From NCBI GenBank assembly GCA_902632515.1, contig CACPDA010000009.1, positions 1 to 34,150 of the forward strand: a stretch of 34,150 bases of DNA, written 5' to 3'. Position 1 is the first letter of the stretch. The number at the start of each line of letters is the position of its first letter. Source of the stretch: an uncultured Pelagibacteraceae bacterium. GTDB lineage: Bacteria; Pseudomonadota; Alphaproteobacteria; Pelagibacterales; Pelagibacteraceae. Below are positions 26,278-34,147 of the stretch, piece after piece. The position numbers were made by a program, and so were the translations under genes. The notes beneath the pieces are model-generated. The model ran no database searches and had not been told where the DNA came from. It saw only the letters and a list, made by a program, of their open reading frames with translations.

Positions 26278-26746
26278 AATTTTTAAAAATATTTGTTAAT
26301 AAAACAACAAAAATTAAACTTAAAATCATATTAAATGTAGTTAGCGAAAATCCAAAAAATCTAAATGTCACATCTTTACAGCTTATAGTTTTTGTCTGTA
26401 ATTGTTTCAATAATTCGTCTTTGGTTAGAATTTCAGATGTATTTTTTAATCCACAAACTGAGGACTCATCAAAAAATCCTTGTTCAATACCAAAGTGATA
26501 AAAGGATATTGTAGTAGAAAATGTAAATATTAGGATTAATAAGAGAATGATAAATTTTTCATCTCTTTTGAGGGTATAATTTAATATTATCAAAATAATA
26601 CTTAACCAATAAGGTATCCTTTCAATTAAGCAAAGATTACAAGGCTGATGTCCGAGAATATATTCAATAAAATATGCTGAAATTATTGAGATCAAGCAAA
26701 TAAAAAAAATTATTTTTAGGAATACGTTAATTTTAAAGTTAAGCAT
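26258..26746 (-). CDS. dsbB: Disulfide bond formation protein DsbB
   Basis: Inner-membrane quinone reductase that reoxidises DsbA. The 162 residues include four hydrophobic helices and two cysteine pairs: C36 and C39 in GHQPCNLC and C98 and C123 in the periplasmic loop (SSVCGLK, TISCKDV). The arrangement QPCxLC followed by IERIPYW is diagnostic. It lies 4 nt after the YqaA-type gene and overlaps coq7 by 20 nt. No dsbA is seen in the window. Confidence 0.94.
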   Translation of the reverse strand: MLNFKINVFLKIIFFICLISIISAYFIEYILGHQPCNLCLIERIPYWLSIILIILNYTLKRDEKFIILLLILIFTFSTTISFYHFGIEQGFFDESSVCGLKNTSEILTKDELLKQLQTKTISCKDVTFRFFGFSLTTFNMILSLIFVVLLTNIFKNYEKFKK

Positions 26747-26750
26747 GAAA

Positions 26751-27344
26751 TTAAAAAATTAAATAAATTATTAAACCAACTATAACAATTGATATTCCAA
26801 TTATTGTAAACCATTTAGATCCATATTTATCCATGTATTTAGTAAAATTTTCTCCAAATTTATATGATAAATAAGAAACTATAAAAAAACGTAAACCCCT
26901 GGAAATTAAACTTATTAAAATAAAAATTAGAATATTAAAACCTAACAAACCACTAGCAATTGTAAAAACCTTATATGGGAGAGGGGTGAAACCTGCTAAA
27001 AAAAGAATTCCAAGCCAAGCATAAAAACCTTCACTATTGATTAAAGCATTTTTAAGTTTTACTAATTCGTCTTCATAACCATAAAAACTCATTATTTGCA
27101 TTCCTAAATCAAAAAAAAATGCTCCAATAAAATAACCTAATATTCCACCTAGTACAGAAAATATAGTAGTGATAAGAAAAATTTTAAAGAAATCTTTTTT
27201 TTTGGAAATAACCATTGGTATTACCATTACATCTGGTGGAATAGGAAAAAATGAACTTTCAATAAAAGAAACTAATGCTAAATAATACTTGGAACTTTTG
27301 TGAGCAGCTAAATCTAAACATTTTTTGTAAAGAGAATTAAACAT
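26751..27344 (-). CDS. DedA/SNARE-associated (YqaA-type) membrane protein
   Basis: A 197-residue membrane protein. Near the N-terminus, ALVSFIESSFFPIPPDVMVIPM carries the FxE...xPxPPD signature of YqaA-like VTT/DedA proteins, here cited only in part as SFIESSFFPIPPD. GGILGYFIGAFFF and a mid-protein LAGFTPLPYKVFTIASG are also typical. The family includes lipid-handling membrane proteins such as undecaprenyl-phosphate flippases; the specific substrate here is not known. It is the first gene of the yqaA-dsbB-coq7 run, 59 nt before the divergent tRNA-Leu. Confidence 0.88.
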   Translation of the reverse strand: MFNSLYKKCLDLAAHKSSKYYLALVSFIESSFFPIPPDVMVIPMVISKKKDFFKIFLITTIFSVLGGILGYFIGAFFFDLGMQIMSFYGYEDELVKLKNALINSEGFYAWLGILFLAGFTPLPYKVFTIASGLLGFNILIFILISLISRGLRFFIVSYLSYKFGENFTKYMDKYGSKWFTIIGISIVIVGLIIYLIF

Positions 27345-27403
27345 TTTTTGGTTTTAATATAATTTTAGTTCTTATACTATTTAATTAATTATTAAACAAT
27401 TAA

Positions 27404-27488
27404 GGGCGAATGGCGGAATTGGTAGACGCGCACGACTCAAAATCGTGTTTCGAAAGAAGTGAGAGTTCGATTCTCTCTTCGCCCACCA
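27404..27488 (+). tRNA. tRNA-Leu (anticodon CAA)
   Basis: An 85-nt class II tRNA. The acceptor GGGCGAA pairs with TTCGCCC, discriminator A and encoded CCA. The anticodon stem CACGA/TCGTG encloses CTCAAAA, so the anticodon is CAA. There is a long variable arm, and the T arm GAGAG-TTCGATT-CTCTC is clear. It ends just 4 nt before the ATG of the following acyl-CoA synthetase. Confidence 0.97.
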
Positions 27489-27492
27489 AATT

Positions 27493-29193
27493 ATGGAATT
27501 AGATAAAACAAATAGTTTAGTAGAGCTTTTTTTTGAAAAGTATAAAGAAAAAAAAGAATTAAAAAAAGAACCATTTCTAAAATGGTTAAAAAAACAAGAC
27601 AATAAATTTTTAACATGGGAACAAATTAAAGATAAAATTTGTTTACTATCTGAGTATTTAAAAGAAAATTTATCCAAAGGAGATAGATGTGTTTTGTTAT
27701 CTGAAAATCGACCAGAGTGGCTTATTGCAGATATCGCAATAATGAACTCAGGTGGTGTAACTGTTCCATTATTTACAACATATTCAGAAAAAGATTATGA
27801 ATATATAATTAATGATTGTAAACCAAAGATTTGTATTATTTCTAGCGAAATTCAATTTAAAAAAATTGAAAAATTTATTACTAATAAAACAAAAGTTATT
27901 TCATTTGAAAATTTTTCACAAAAGGTTGAATGTATAGAAAATATTCTTAAAAAAAATTCAAAACAAGAAAAAATCAATTTATATGACAATTTTAATAATA
28001 GTATAAAAAGACAAGATCTTGCTTGCATAATATATACATCAGGAACAACTGGAAATCCTAAAGGAGTGATGCTTAGTCATGGTGGAATTTTATCAAATTG
28101 TGAGGGTGCTCAAGAAATTTTAAAATCGTTAGTTAAAAATGAAAAACCAGTTTTTTTAACTTGGCTTCCATTGTCTCACTCATATGAACATACTGTTCAA
28201 TACGTGCAAATATCACTTGGAGCAAAAGTTTATTATGCTGAGAGTTTAGAAAAATTAATACCAAACATGGCAGTTGCTCAACCAACAATTATGACAGCTG
28301 TTCCAAGATTTTATCAAAATTTATATAGTAAAATATTTCTGAATTTTTCAAAACAAAAAGGTTTTAAAAAAAAATTGATTGAGAATACAATTTATCTTGG
28401 AGCCAAAAATCTGAACAAAGAAAAATTAAATTTTAAAGAAAAAATCATTAATTTTTTGTGTGAAAAATTAGTAAGAGGAAAAATTAAGAAACAGTTTGGA
28501 GGTAAATTAAAAGCCTTTGTTTCTGGGGGAGGAGCTTTAGATCAAAAAATCGGTGAATTTTTGAATTCTATAGGTTTGCCAACTCTACAAGGCTATGGAT
28601 TAACCGAAACCTCACCAGTCGTTAGCTGTAATATACCTGGAAAAATTAAAATCGAAACTGTTGGCCCTCCTTTTAAAACTAATAAAGTTAAAATTGCTGA
28701 TGATGGTGAAATTTTGGTTAAAGGTGAAAACGTTATGCTTGGCTATTGGAATATGAAAAAAGAGACAGAGGAGATAATTAAAGATGGTTGGCTGCATACC
28801 GGAGATATTGGTGAGTTTACTCAAGAAGGAAATTTGAAAATAACAGATAGAAAAAAAGAAATTATAGTTAATTTAGGAGGAGATAATATTTCACCATCTA
28901 AAATTGAAAATTTATTGTGCCTTAATGAAAAAATTAAACAAAGTTTTGTTTATGGAGATAAAAAAAATTATTTAGTTGCTTTAATTGTCAGTGAAAGTAA
29001 AGAAAATGAGAAAGAAATTGAAAAATATTTAGAAAATTTAAATAAAAGTTTGTCTTTAGTGGAAAAAGTAAAGAAATTTAAATTAATTATAGAAGAATTT
29101 ACAATTGAAAATGGAATGTTAACACCAACTTTAAAACTAAAAAGAAAAAAAATTTTAGAAAAGTATAAATCTGAATTAGATAAACTTTATTAA
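27493..29193 (+). CDS. fadD: Long-chain acyl-CoA synthetase (AMP-forming, FAA1 type)
   Basis: Activates fatty acids to acyl-CoA through an acyl-adenylate. The 566 residues show the P-loop YTSGTTGNPKG (181-191), PLSHSYE, the core SGGGALDQKIGEFLNSIG, the adenylate motif QGYGLTETSP (366-375), WLHTGDIGEF and the C-terminal hinge ITDRKKEIIVN. SHSYE and SGGGAL place it with the FAA1/FadD15 group. The ATG is 4 nt after the tRNA-Leu CCA, so the mRNA leader is almost absent once the tRNA is removed. The gene_symbol is family-level only. Confidence 0.92.
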   Translation: MELDKTNSLVELFFEKYKEKKELKKEPFLKWLKKQDNKFLTWEQIKDKICLLSEYLKENLSKGDRCVLLSENRPEWLIADIAIMNSGGVTVPLFTTYSEKDYEYIINDCKPKICIISSEIQFKKIEKFITNKTKVISFENFSQKVECIENILKKNSKQEKINLYDNFNNSIKRQDLACIIYTSGTTGNPKGVMLSHGGILSNCEGAQEILKSLVKNEKPVFLTWLPLSHSYEHTVQYVQISLGAKVYYAESLEKLIPNMAVAQPTIMTAVPRFYQNLYSKIFLNFSKQKGFKKKLIENTIYLGAKNLNKEKLNFKEKIINFLCEKLVRGKIKKQFGGKLKAFVSGGGALDQKIGEFLNSIGLPTLQGYGLTETSPVVSCNIPGKIKIETVGPPFKTNKVKIADDGEILVKGENVMLGYWNMKKETEEIIKDGWLHTGDIGEFTQEGNLKITDRKKEIIVNLGGDNISPSKIENLLCLNEKIKQSFVYGDKKNYLVALIVSESKENEKEIEKYLENLNKSLSLVEKVKKFKLIIEEFTIENGMLTPTLKLKRKKILEKYKSELDKLY

Positions 29194-29309
29194 AAACTTT
29201 AATCTATTGATTATTAATCGCATAAACATTAACTTTTTTACACTTTAAAACAAAAAAAATTTATTTTTTAAATTTTAATTTAAAAAAAAATTTAACTTTA
29301 ATTAAAGAA

Positions 29310-29338
29310 TTGACATAACGTGTATAAAAAAATAAAAA
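29310..29338 (+). promoter_or_regulatory. Predicted strong promoter of the 25-aa basic protein gene
   Basis: A consensus -35 TTGACA at 29310-29315 is followed, after 17 nt, by TAAAAA at 29333-29338 as -10. The predicted transcription start is close to 29345. It is the best -35 match noticed in the window. Confidence 0.55.
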
Positions 29339-29349
29339 TAAGGTAATTG

Positions 29350-29366
29350 CGAATCATTATGATTCG
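29350..29366. promoter_or_regulatory. Perfect 8-1-8 dyad in the leader of the basic protein gene
   Basis: CGAATCAT, centre T at 29358, ATGATTCG. It starts a few bases after the predicted transcription start, so it could be a 5' mRNA hairpin (six-pair stem with a short loop) or an operator. The G/C content of the arms makes chance less likely than for the dyad before the HNH gene. Confidence 0.5.
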
Positions 29367-29390
29367 TTTAACTAATAAAGGGAGCTAAAG

Positions 29391-29468
29391 ATGGCTAAAA
29401 GAAGAAAAAAAGCAAAGAAGGCTAAGAAAAAAGCTAAGAAAAAAGCTAAAAAAAGAAGAAGAAGATAG
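29391..29468 (+). CDS. 25-aa polybasic (Lys/Arg/Ala) microprotein
   Basis: A complete 25-codon gene beginning MAKRRKKAKKAKKKAKKK and ending in four arginines. It contains 13 Lys, 6 Arg, 5 Ala and the initiator Met: no acidic or aromatic residue. Expression signals are unusually complete: a TTGACA promoter, a dyad in the leader, the Shine-Dalgarno GGGAG at 29380-29384 six bases before the ATG, and a strong terminator 22 bp after the stop. Most other starts in the window have no Shine-Dalgarno match. The composition suggests binding to nucleic acid or the ribosome, like histone H1 tails, protamines or the 25-aa eukaryotic/archaeal ribosomal protein eL41, but this is compositional similarity only and I recognise no family. 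It faces carD, whose product also has a lysine-rich tail. Confidence 0.75.
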   Translation: MAKRRKKAKKAKKKAKKKAKKRRRR

Positions 29469-29490
29469 TAACTTAGTATTCTTTATTAAA

Positions 29491-29533
29491 AACGCTTCTC
29501 ATAACGCTTTATGTGTGAGAGGCGTTTTTTTTT
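29491..29533 (+). terminator. Rho-independent terminator after the basic protein gene
   Basis: AACGCTTCTCA (29491-29501) pairs with TGAGAGGCGTT (29516-29526) as an 11-bp stem with one G-U pair, a 14-nt loop, then nine T residues to 29533. It sits at the convergent end of carD, and the shorter T run on the other strand may give partial bidirectional termination. Confidence 0.9.
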
Positions 29534-30413
29534 ACCCTTCTATATTCTCTTCATTTTCAGGAATAGGTTCTTCTTCTGGTAAATCTGAACTTGTAGTTTT
29601 AGCTACTTGTGAAGCAGGTTTTAATTGATCATTAGTATTTCGTTTTAAAGCTTTATCTAGTTTTTTTTGAGTATCCTCTAATGATACATTTAATATAATT
29701 TTAAATTCAGTAAGAATTCTATCATAAGCTTTTTCAAATAACTGTCGTTCACTATATGATTGATCCACCATTAGATCATCACCTTTATTTAAATCTCTTA
29801 CAACTTCAGCTAATTCATAAATTTTACCTGATGATATTTTAGCCTCATATTCTTGAGCTCTTCTACTCCACATTGATCTTTTGATTTTAGGCTTACTTTT
29901 TAAAATAGAGATACATTTATTTACCTGATTGATTGTAGCTAATGGACGTAAATGTGATTGTTTGTTTACAGGAACCATACCATTAGCTTTATCTTTTTCA
30001 AATCTAATGACATATGTCTCTACGTCAATACCACCAATATTTATCTTCTTAAATTCATTTATTTGGCCGACACCATGTTTAGGATAAACAATAAAGTCTT
30101 TTATTTTATAATCTCTTTTTTCAGTTTCTTGCTTTTTTACTTTTTTAATTTCCGGTTTACTCTCAGCGTTTTTACTTATTCTTAAATTTTCAATTTTATT
30201 ATCAGAGGTTTTATCCTGAATTTTAGTAATTTTTTTTTTTGTGTTTTTTTTAATGTTTTTAGTTGAAATCTTAGTAGATTTTTTTGAGGTAATTTTTTTG
30301 GTCTTTATAGCTTTTTTTGCTACTTTCTTAACCTTTTGTTTTTTTAATTTTTTTTTAAACGTTTTCTTTAAAATATTTTTCAAACTTATTTTGCTCATTT
30401 TTATATTTTTCAT
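29532..30413 (-). CDS. carD: CarD/CdnL-family RNA polymerase-binding regulator with lysine-rich N-terminal tail
   Basis: The 293 residues have a CarD/CdnL module from about residue 100: [14 protein letters not shown] starts the RNA-polymerase interaction (Tudor-like) domain, [12 protein letters not shown] follows, and the helical DNA-binding part includes [15 protein letters not shown] and LAEVVRDLN. These proteins stabilise the open promoter complex at many promoters, including rRNA. Before it lies a ~100-residue extension with 29 Lys in the first 64 residues and no acidic residue before D67; most CdnL proteins are near 170 residues. The ATG at 30413 overlaps fdxA by 59 nt; a second ATG at 30398 shortens the product by five. 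A C-terminal acidic tail ([15 protein letters not shown]) follows. No ATG exists at the domain border. Confidence 0.88.
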   Translation of the reverse strand: MKNIKMSKISLKNILKKTFKKKLKKQKVKKVAKKAIKTKKITSKKSTKISTKNIKKNTKKKITKIQDKTSDNKIENLRISKNAESKPEIKKVKKQETEKRDYKIKDFIVYPKHGVGQINEFKKINIGGIDVETYVIRFEKDKANGMVPVNKQSHLRPLATINQVNKCISILKSKPKIKRSMWSRRAQEYEAKISSGKIYELAEVVRDLNKGDDLMVDQSYSERQLFEKAYDRILTEFKIILNVSLEDTQKKLDKALKRNTNDQLKPASQVAKTTSSDLPEEEPIPENEENIEG

Positions 30414-30681
30414 GATCCGATGGAGGATCCTTTTTTTTACTTATGTTCGGCCAGATCTCAGAGTATTCTTTATTGATCTCTAACCATTTTTCGCTGCCAG
30501 GCTCTGTGTCAGCTTTGATAGCATCGACAGGGCATTCTGGTTCACAAACACCGCAATCTATACACTCATCAGGTTTAATTACAAGCATATTTTTTCCCTC
30601 ATAAAAGCAGTCAACTGGACAAACTTCAACACAATCCATTAATTTACATTTTATACAATTTTCATTTACTATGTATGTCAT
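30355..30681 (-). CDS. fdxA: Seven-iron ferredoxin FdxA
   Basis: A 108-residue electron carrier with [3Fe-4S] and [4Fe-4S] clusters. The cysteine pattern is C9, C12, C17, C21, C25 in the first half and C40, C43, C46, C50 in [17 protein letters not shown], followed by the long C-terminal tail with WPNISKKKD and the family end KFEKYF, which supports the stop position. It is a common partner of carD in Alphaproteobacteria. It starts with a 1-nt overlap with the TerB-like gene, and its 3' end is overlapped 59 nt by carD. Its electron partner is not known. Confidence 0.94.
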   Translation of the reverse strand: MTYIVNENCIKCKLMDCVEVCPVDCFYEGKNMLVIKPDECIDCGVCEPECPVDAIKADTEPGSEKWLEINKEYSEIWPNISKKKDPPSDHEKYKNEQNKFEKYFKENV

Positions 30682-31094
30682 TATGATTTTGTTTTTTTAA
30701 TTTTTTCTTTAATATCTCCCATAATTTTATTGTCAATATACAATAGACCGCCAAGTCTACGCATCAAGTTTGACTCATAAATATCCACCTCATTATTTGA
30801 AAAAATAATTTCCCAAAGTGCTTCGATAATTTTAATTTTATCTTTTTCTTCCATATTTTTTACTCTTTTTGTAAAATTTAGTATTTGATTTGAATCTTCT
30901 TCAATTATTTTTGCCTCTTTAATTATACTATTTAGCTTATCTTCTTTCACACCAATTATTAAAAGGGTTTTTTTAACGATTTCTTCTTCTTTTATAGAAT
31001 AATTCTCATCAATTTTTGCAGCATGTATTAATAAGGCGCAAATATCAATAAATTTTTCATTTTTGTTTTGATCTTCTTTTTTTTTAAAAAACAT
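30681..31094 (-). CDS. TerB-like (tellurite-resistance superfamily) helical protein
   Basis: A 137-residue all-helical acidic/basic mixed protein. [25 protein letters not shown] resembles the TerB/DjlA N-terminal motif (A.AD....EE....), quoted here in part as [15 protein letters not shown], and a second half with [23 protein letters not shown] matches the later TerB repeat. TerB-like domains bind metal or other proteins; a role in tellurite resistance is not implied. It lies 2 nt after the helicase and overlaps fdxA by 1 nt, so it belongs to that operon. In many Alphaproteobacteria an S4 RNA-binding protein occupies this place, so this may be a replacement. Confidence 0.7.
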   Translation of the reverse strand: MFFKKKEDQNKNEKFIDICALLIHAAKIDENYSIKEEEIVKKTLLIIGVKEDKLNSIIKEAKIIEEDSNQILNFTKRVKNMEEKDKIKIIEALWEIIFSNNEVDIYESNLMRRLGGLLYIDNKIMGDIKEKIKKTKS

Positions 31095-31096
31095 TT

Positions 31097-33577
31097 TTAA
31101 TTTAAATTGAGATTTTTTAAAATACCAAAAGGATTTTCTTTAGATTTTTTTTTATCAAAAGTTTTTTTTATTTTTTTATTTGGCATATATTTGAAAAACA
31201 TTTCATTATTTTTCTCTATTACCATGTAATTCATAGTTTTTATAAGTTTTTTGAAATTGTCTTTGCTACATCCTAATAAATTTAACATTTCTGGCACGAG
31301 TTTTATTTCTTTATCTTTTTCTAAATTTGAATTTATTATTTTCATAAATAATCTTTCTAGAATATCAATCCTAACAAAAAAATTATTAAATTTTTCAAAT
31401 CCACAAAGAAGCATAAAGTTTTTGTTTCTATTACTTTGATCATTTAAAAAATTTAATCCAAAGATAGGTGGTTTTAAATTGAAGTATTTTTGGTTATAAT
31501 TTTTCCATAGCAATGTTCTTAAAGAAACAGCCTCTGGTTTAATCAATCTGTGTAAAAATATATGATACCTTCCAAATTTAACACCTAAATCTCTTAAAAT
31601 TTTTCTTTCAGTTTGTTCTAATTTTTTTAAATACTCGGAAACTTGATCTCTTTTTAGTACACCATTATTTTCATAAAGTTGGAATGCTAATGCTTTTATT
31701 GATGTATTATTTTCTTTTATATTTTTTAAATCAACAAGACTCTTTAAAACAGTATTAATTTTATTTTTTATCCATTTTTCTATAAAAATTGTTAATCTCT
31801 GCTTTTGATTCTGTTCTAAAATGTCATCTACAATTAATTCAATATTTGGATTTAAATAATCTCTACCAGCTATTATTCTAGCAATTGGTGATTTATTCCA
31901 ATAAATTTTAAAATCATCTTTTAGTTCAATTATACCAGTACTTATTATAATCTGAATTCTTTTTTCTAACTCTGGTCCAACAGTTTGTCTAGCAGCTTTT
32001 TTGAGAGATTTAATATCTGTTTCAAGGGCACCTTTTTTTAAATCTAATTCTAGTTTCAGTCCATTAATTTTTCCAATAAATTGATCATCAATCATGACTT
32101 CATTATTTTCTAAAATTTTTGTATCAAATTCCATTTCTTGTTTTAATCCTCTTGCAAGCACGCTTGCTCGTTTATCAATAAATGTTTTTGTAAGTTCTTC
32201 ATGAAGTCTATCTGAGAGTTTATCTTCTAATAATTTTGTTTTTTCAATCCAATAGTTTTGATTTTCTATCCAATTATTTTTATTCGAAACATATGACCAA
32301 GTTCTTACATTTGCAATTCTATTTGATAAAGAATCCACATTTCCCTCTAATTTATCAAGTTTCATTAGTTGGAGACGCATGAAATCATCGGTAATTTTAC
32401 CTTTTTTACTATTTAAGAATTTAAAAACACTTTCAATTACCTCATAGTGATTTCCATAAGTTTTCTTTACAAAATCCGGAATTTGGCAGCATTCCCATAA
32501 AAGATTCAATTTTTCTTCATTAAATTCTAAATTCTCTAAATTTTTGCTTCGAAGAAAAAATTTAAGAGCTTTTTCATCCTCACATTCACTTATTTTTCTA
32601 AGCCAGCTTTTTGGTGGTTTTTCATCTAAAGATTTTACTAAAGATAAAGGATTTTCAAAATTGAGCGTAGAATTTCTCCAATATAATGATTGAAGATTCT
32701 CAAACTTATGGTTCTCAAGCAATTCAACTTCTTCAGAATTTATTTCTTTGCATTGTCCAGTAATACCAAAAATACCATCATTTAAATATCTACCTGCTCT
32801 ACCAGCGATTTGTCCGATTTCAGATAAATTTAAACGTCTTAATTTTTTCCCATCAAATTTCTTTAAATTTGAAAAGTAAATTTGATTTAAATCCATGTTT
32901 ATTCCCATTCCAATTGCATCAGTAGCAACTAAAAAGTCAACATCGCCAGATTGATATAGTTCAACTTGAGCATTTCTAGTCTTTGGACTTAAAGATCCCA
33001 TTACAATTGCTGCACCTCCTTTTTGTCTTCGAATTAATTCAGCTATCGCGTAAACTTCTTCAGCAGAAAAGGCAATAATTGCTGTTTTTCTATTAATCCG
33101 TGAAATCTTTTTGTGTCCTGAATATGAAAGTTTTGATAATCTATCTCTATTAATAAATTCTATATCATCATCTAAATTAGATATTATATTTCTAATAGTA
33201 TTAGAGCCCATTAACATAGTTAATTTATTACCCCTCATATTTAATAAACGATCAGTAAAAATATGACCACGTTCATGATCTGAACACATTTGTATTTCAT
33301 CTACTGCAACAAAATCTAATTCTTTATCAATAGGCATCGACTCCACAGTACATAAAAAGTATTTAGCATTTAAAGGAATTATCTTTTCTTCTCCAGTAAT
33401 CAAAGCTACTTTATCAAATCCAATTTTTTTTATTACTTTGTCGTAAACTTCTCTAGCCAAAAGTCTTAATGGGAAACCAATCATGCCACTTTCAAAAGAC
33501 AACATAGTTTCAATAGCTAAGTGAGTTTTGCCGGTGTTAGTTGGACCGAGAACAGCTGTTATTTTATATTTAGACAT
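31097..33577 (-). CDS. Suv3-like superfamily 2 RNA helicase
   Basis: An 826-residue protein with SF2 helicase core: Walker A GPTNTGKTH (11-19), DEIQ box (93-96), GSLSPKTR, VATDAIGMGIN and motif VI QIAGRAGR (256-263). DEIQ and the GINMDLNQIYF segment are typical of the Suv3/MgpS group, whose mitochondrial member works in the RNA degradosome. A C-terminal half of about 450 residues, rich in Lys and aromatic residues, includes FGRYHIFLHRLIKPEA, seen in alphaproteobacterial members. It is the first gene of the helicase-terB-fdxA-carD operon. A role in RNA metabolism is inferred from the family. Confidence 0.92.
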   Translation of the reverse strand: MSKYKITAVLGPTNTGKTHLAIETMLSFESGMIGFPLRLLAREVYDKVIKKIGFDKVALITGEEKIIPLNAKYFLCTVESMPIDKELDFVAVDEIQMCSDHERGHIFTDRLLNMRGNKLTMLMGSNTIRNIISNLDDDIEFINRDRLSKLSYSGHKKISRINRKTAIIAFSAEEVYAIAELIRRQKGGAAIVMGSLSPKTRNAQVELYQSGDVDFLVATDAIGMGINMDLNQIYFSNLKKFDGKKLRRLNLSEIGQIAGRAGRYLNDGIFGITGQCKEINSEEVELLENHKFENLQSLYWRNSTLNFENPLSLVKSLDEKPPKSWLRKISECEDEKALKFFLRSKNLENLEFNEEKLNLLWECCQIPDFVKKTYGNHYEVIESVFKFLNSKKGKITDDFMRLQLMKLDKLEGNVDSLSNRIANVRTWSYVSNKNNWIENQNYWIEKTKLLEDKLSDRLHEELTKTFIDKRASVLARGLKQEMEFDTKILENNEVMIDDQFIGKINGLKLELDLKKGALETDIKSLKKAARQTVGPELEKRIQIIISTGIIELKDDFKIYWNKSPIARIIAGRDYLNPNIELIVDDILEQNQKQRLTIFIEKWIKNKINTVLKSLVDLKNIKENNTSIKALAFQLYENNGVLKRDQVSEYLKKLEQTERKILRDLGVKFGRYHIFLHRLIKPEAVSLRTLLWKNYNQKYFNLKPPIFGLNFLNDQSNRNKNFMLLCGFEKFNNFFVRIDILERLFMKIINSNLEKDKEIKLVPEMLNLLGCSKDNFKKLIKTMNYMVIEKNNEMFFKYMPNKKIKKTFDKKKSKENPFGILKNLNLN

Positions 33578-33721
33578 TTCTATCTTTGGTATGTATTTTT
33601 TTTGACCTACAAGATATTGTTGCTGTTAAAGAACAAAAATAGACTAAAACATGACCGAATCACAGAGTAAAAAGTTCTCATTTTAAAAATATTAGATTTA
33701 TCTTAGCACAAAAAACAAAAT

Positions 33722-34147
33722 TTAACCACCAGGCCCTAAATCTGATGGTTTGACTTTTAGTATTTTCCACACACCAGATGCCGATGTAATTATTTTATTA
33801 TTACAAGTTAGCTCACAAAATAAAAACACTAAAGTTTTAGTTTTTTTTAAGATTTTGACGTGACCAATGATTTCATCTCCTACTTTTGATGATCCAATAA
33901 ATTTAAGATCTAATGAGATAGTTACACAAGGAGCGTTATCAGAAGAGCGATGAGCTGCTGTACCAGCGCCAGCATCAACTAAAGCAGATAAATATCCACC
34001 ATGAGTTATTCCAGCAGCATTTAAGTGATTTTTATTTATAGATGATTTGAATTCATAATCCGTTTCCGAAATTTTTCTAAATAGTACACCTCCATTATGT
34101 TTCATGAAACCTGGTTTTAAACTAATTTGTTCAAATTTTTTAGACAT
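33722..34147 (-). CDS. PaaI-family hotdog thioesterase
   Basis: A 141-residue single-hotdog acyl-CoA thioesterase. GITHGGYLSALVDAGAGTAAH carries the HGGxxxxxxD signature of PaaI-type enzymes, quoted here as HGGYLSALVDAG, with the acid Asp expected to assist hydrolysis, and CVTISLDLKFIGSSKVGDEI is the usual central strand. Substrate is unknown, commonly aromatic or short/medium-chain acyl-CoA. It is fully contained, ending at an ATG three bases from the window edge. A 144-bp gap separates it from the helicase; it holds no convincing gene. Confidence 0.9.
   Translation of the reverse strand: MSKKFEQISLKPGFMKHNGGVLFRKISETDYEFKSSINKNHLNAAGITHGGYLSALVDAGAGTAAHRSSDNAPCVTISLDLKFIGSSKVGDEIIGHVKILKKTKTLVFLFCELTCNNKIITSASGVWKILKVKPSDLGPGG

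Noticed and set aside
30241..30483. A plus-strand hydrophobic frame opposite carD
   Set aside because: It is the antisense of the lysine-rich tail: Lys codons read backwards give Phe.
33651..33686. An 11-codon frame (MTESQSKKFSF) between the helicase and thioesterase genes
   Set aside because: Too short, with no Shine-Dalgarno or promoter match, and no sign of conservation that I can judge.
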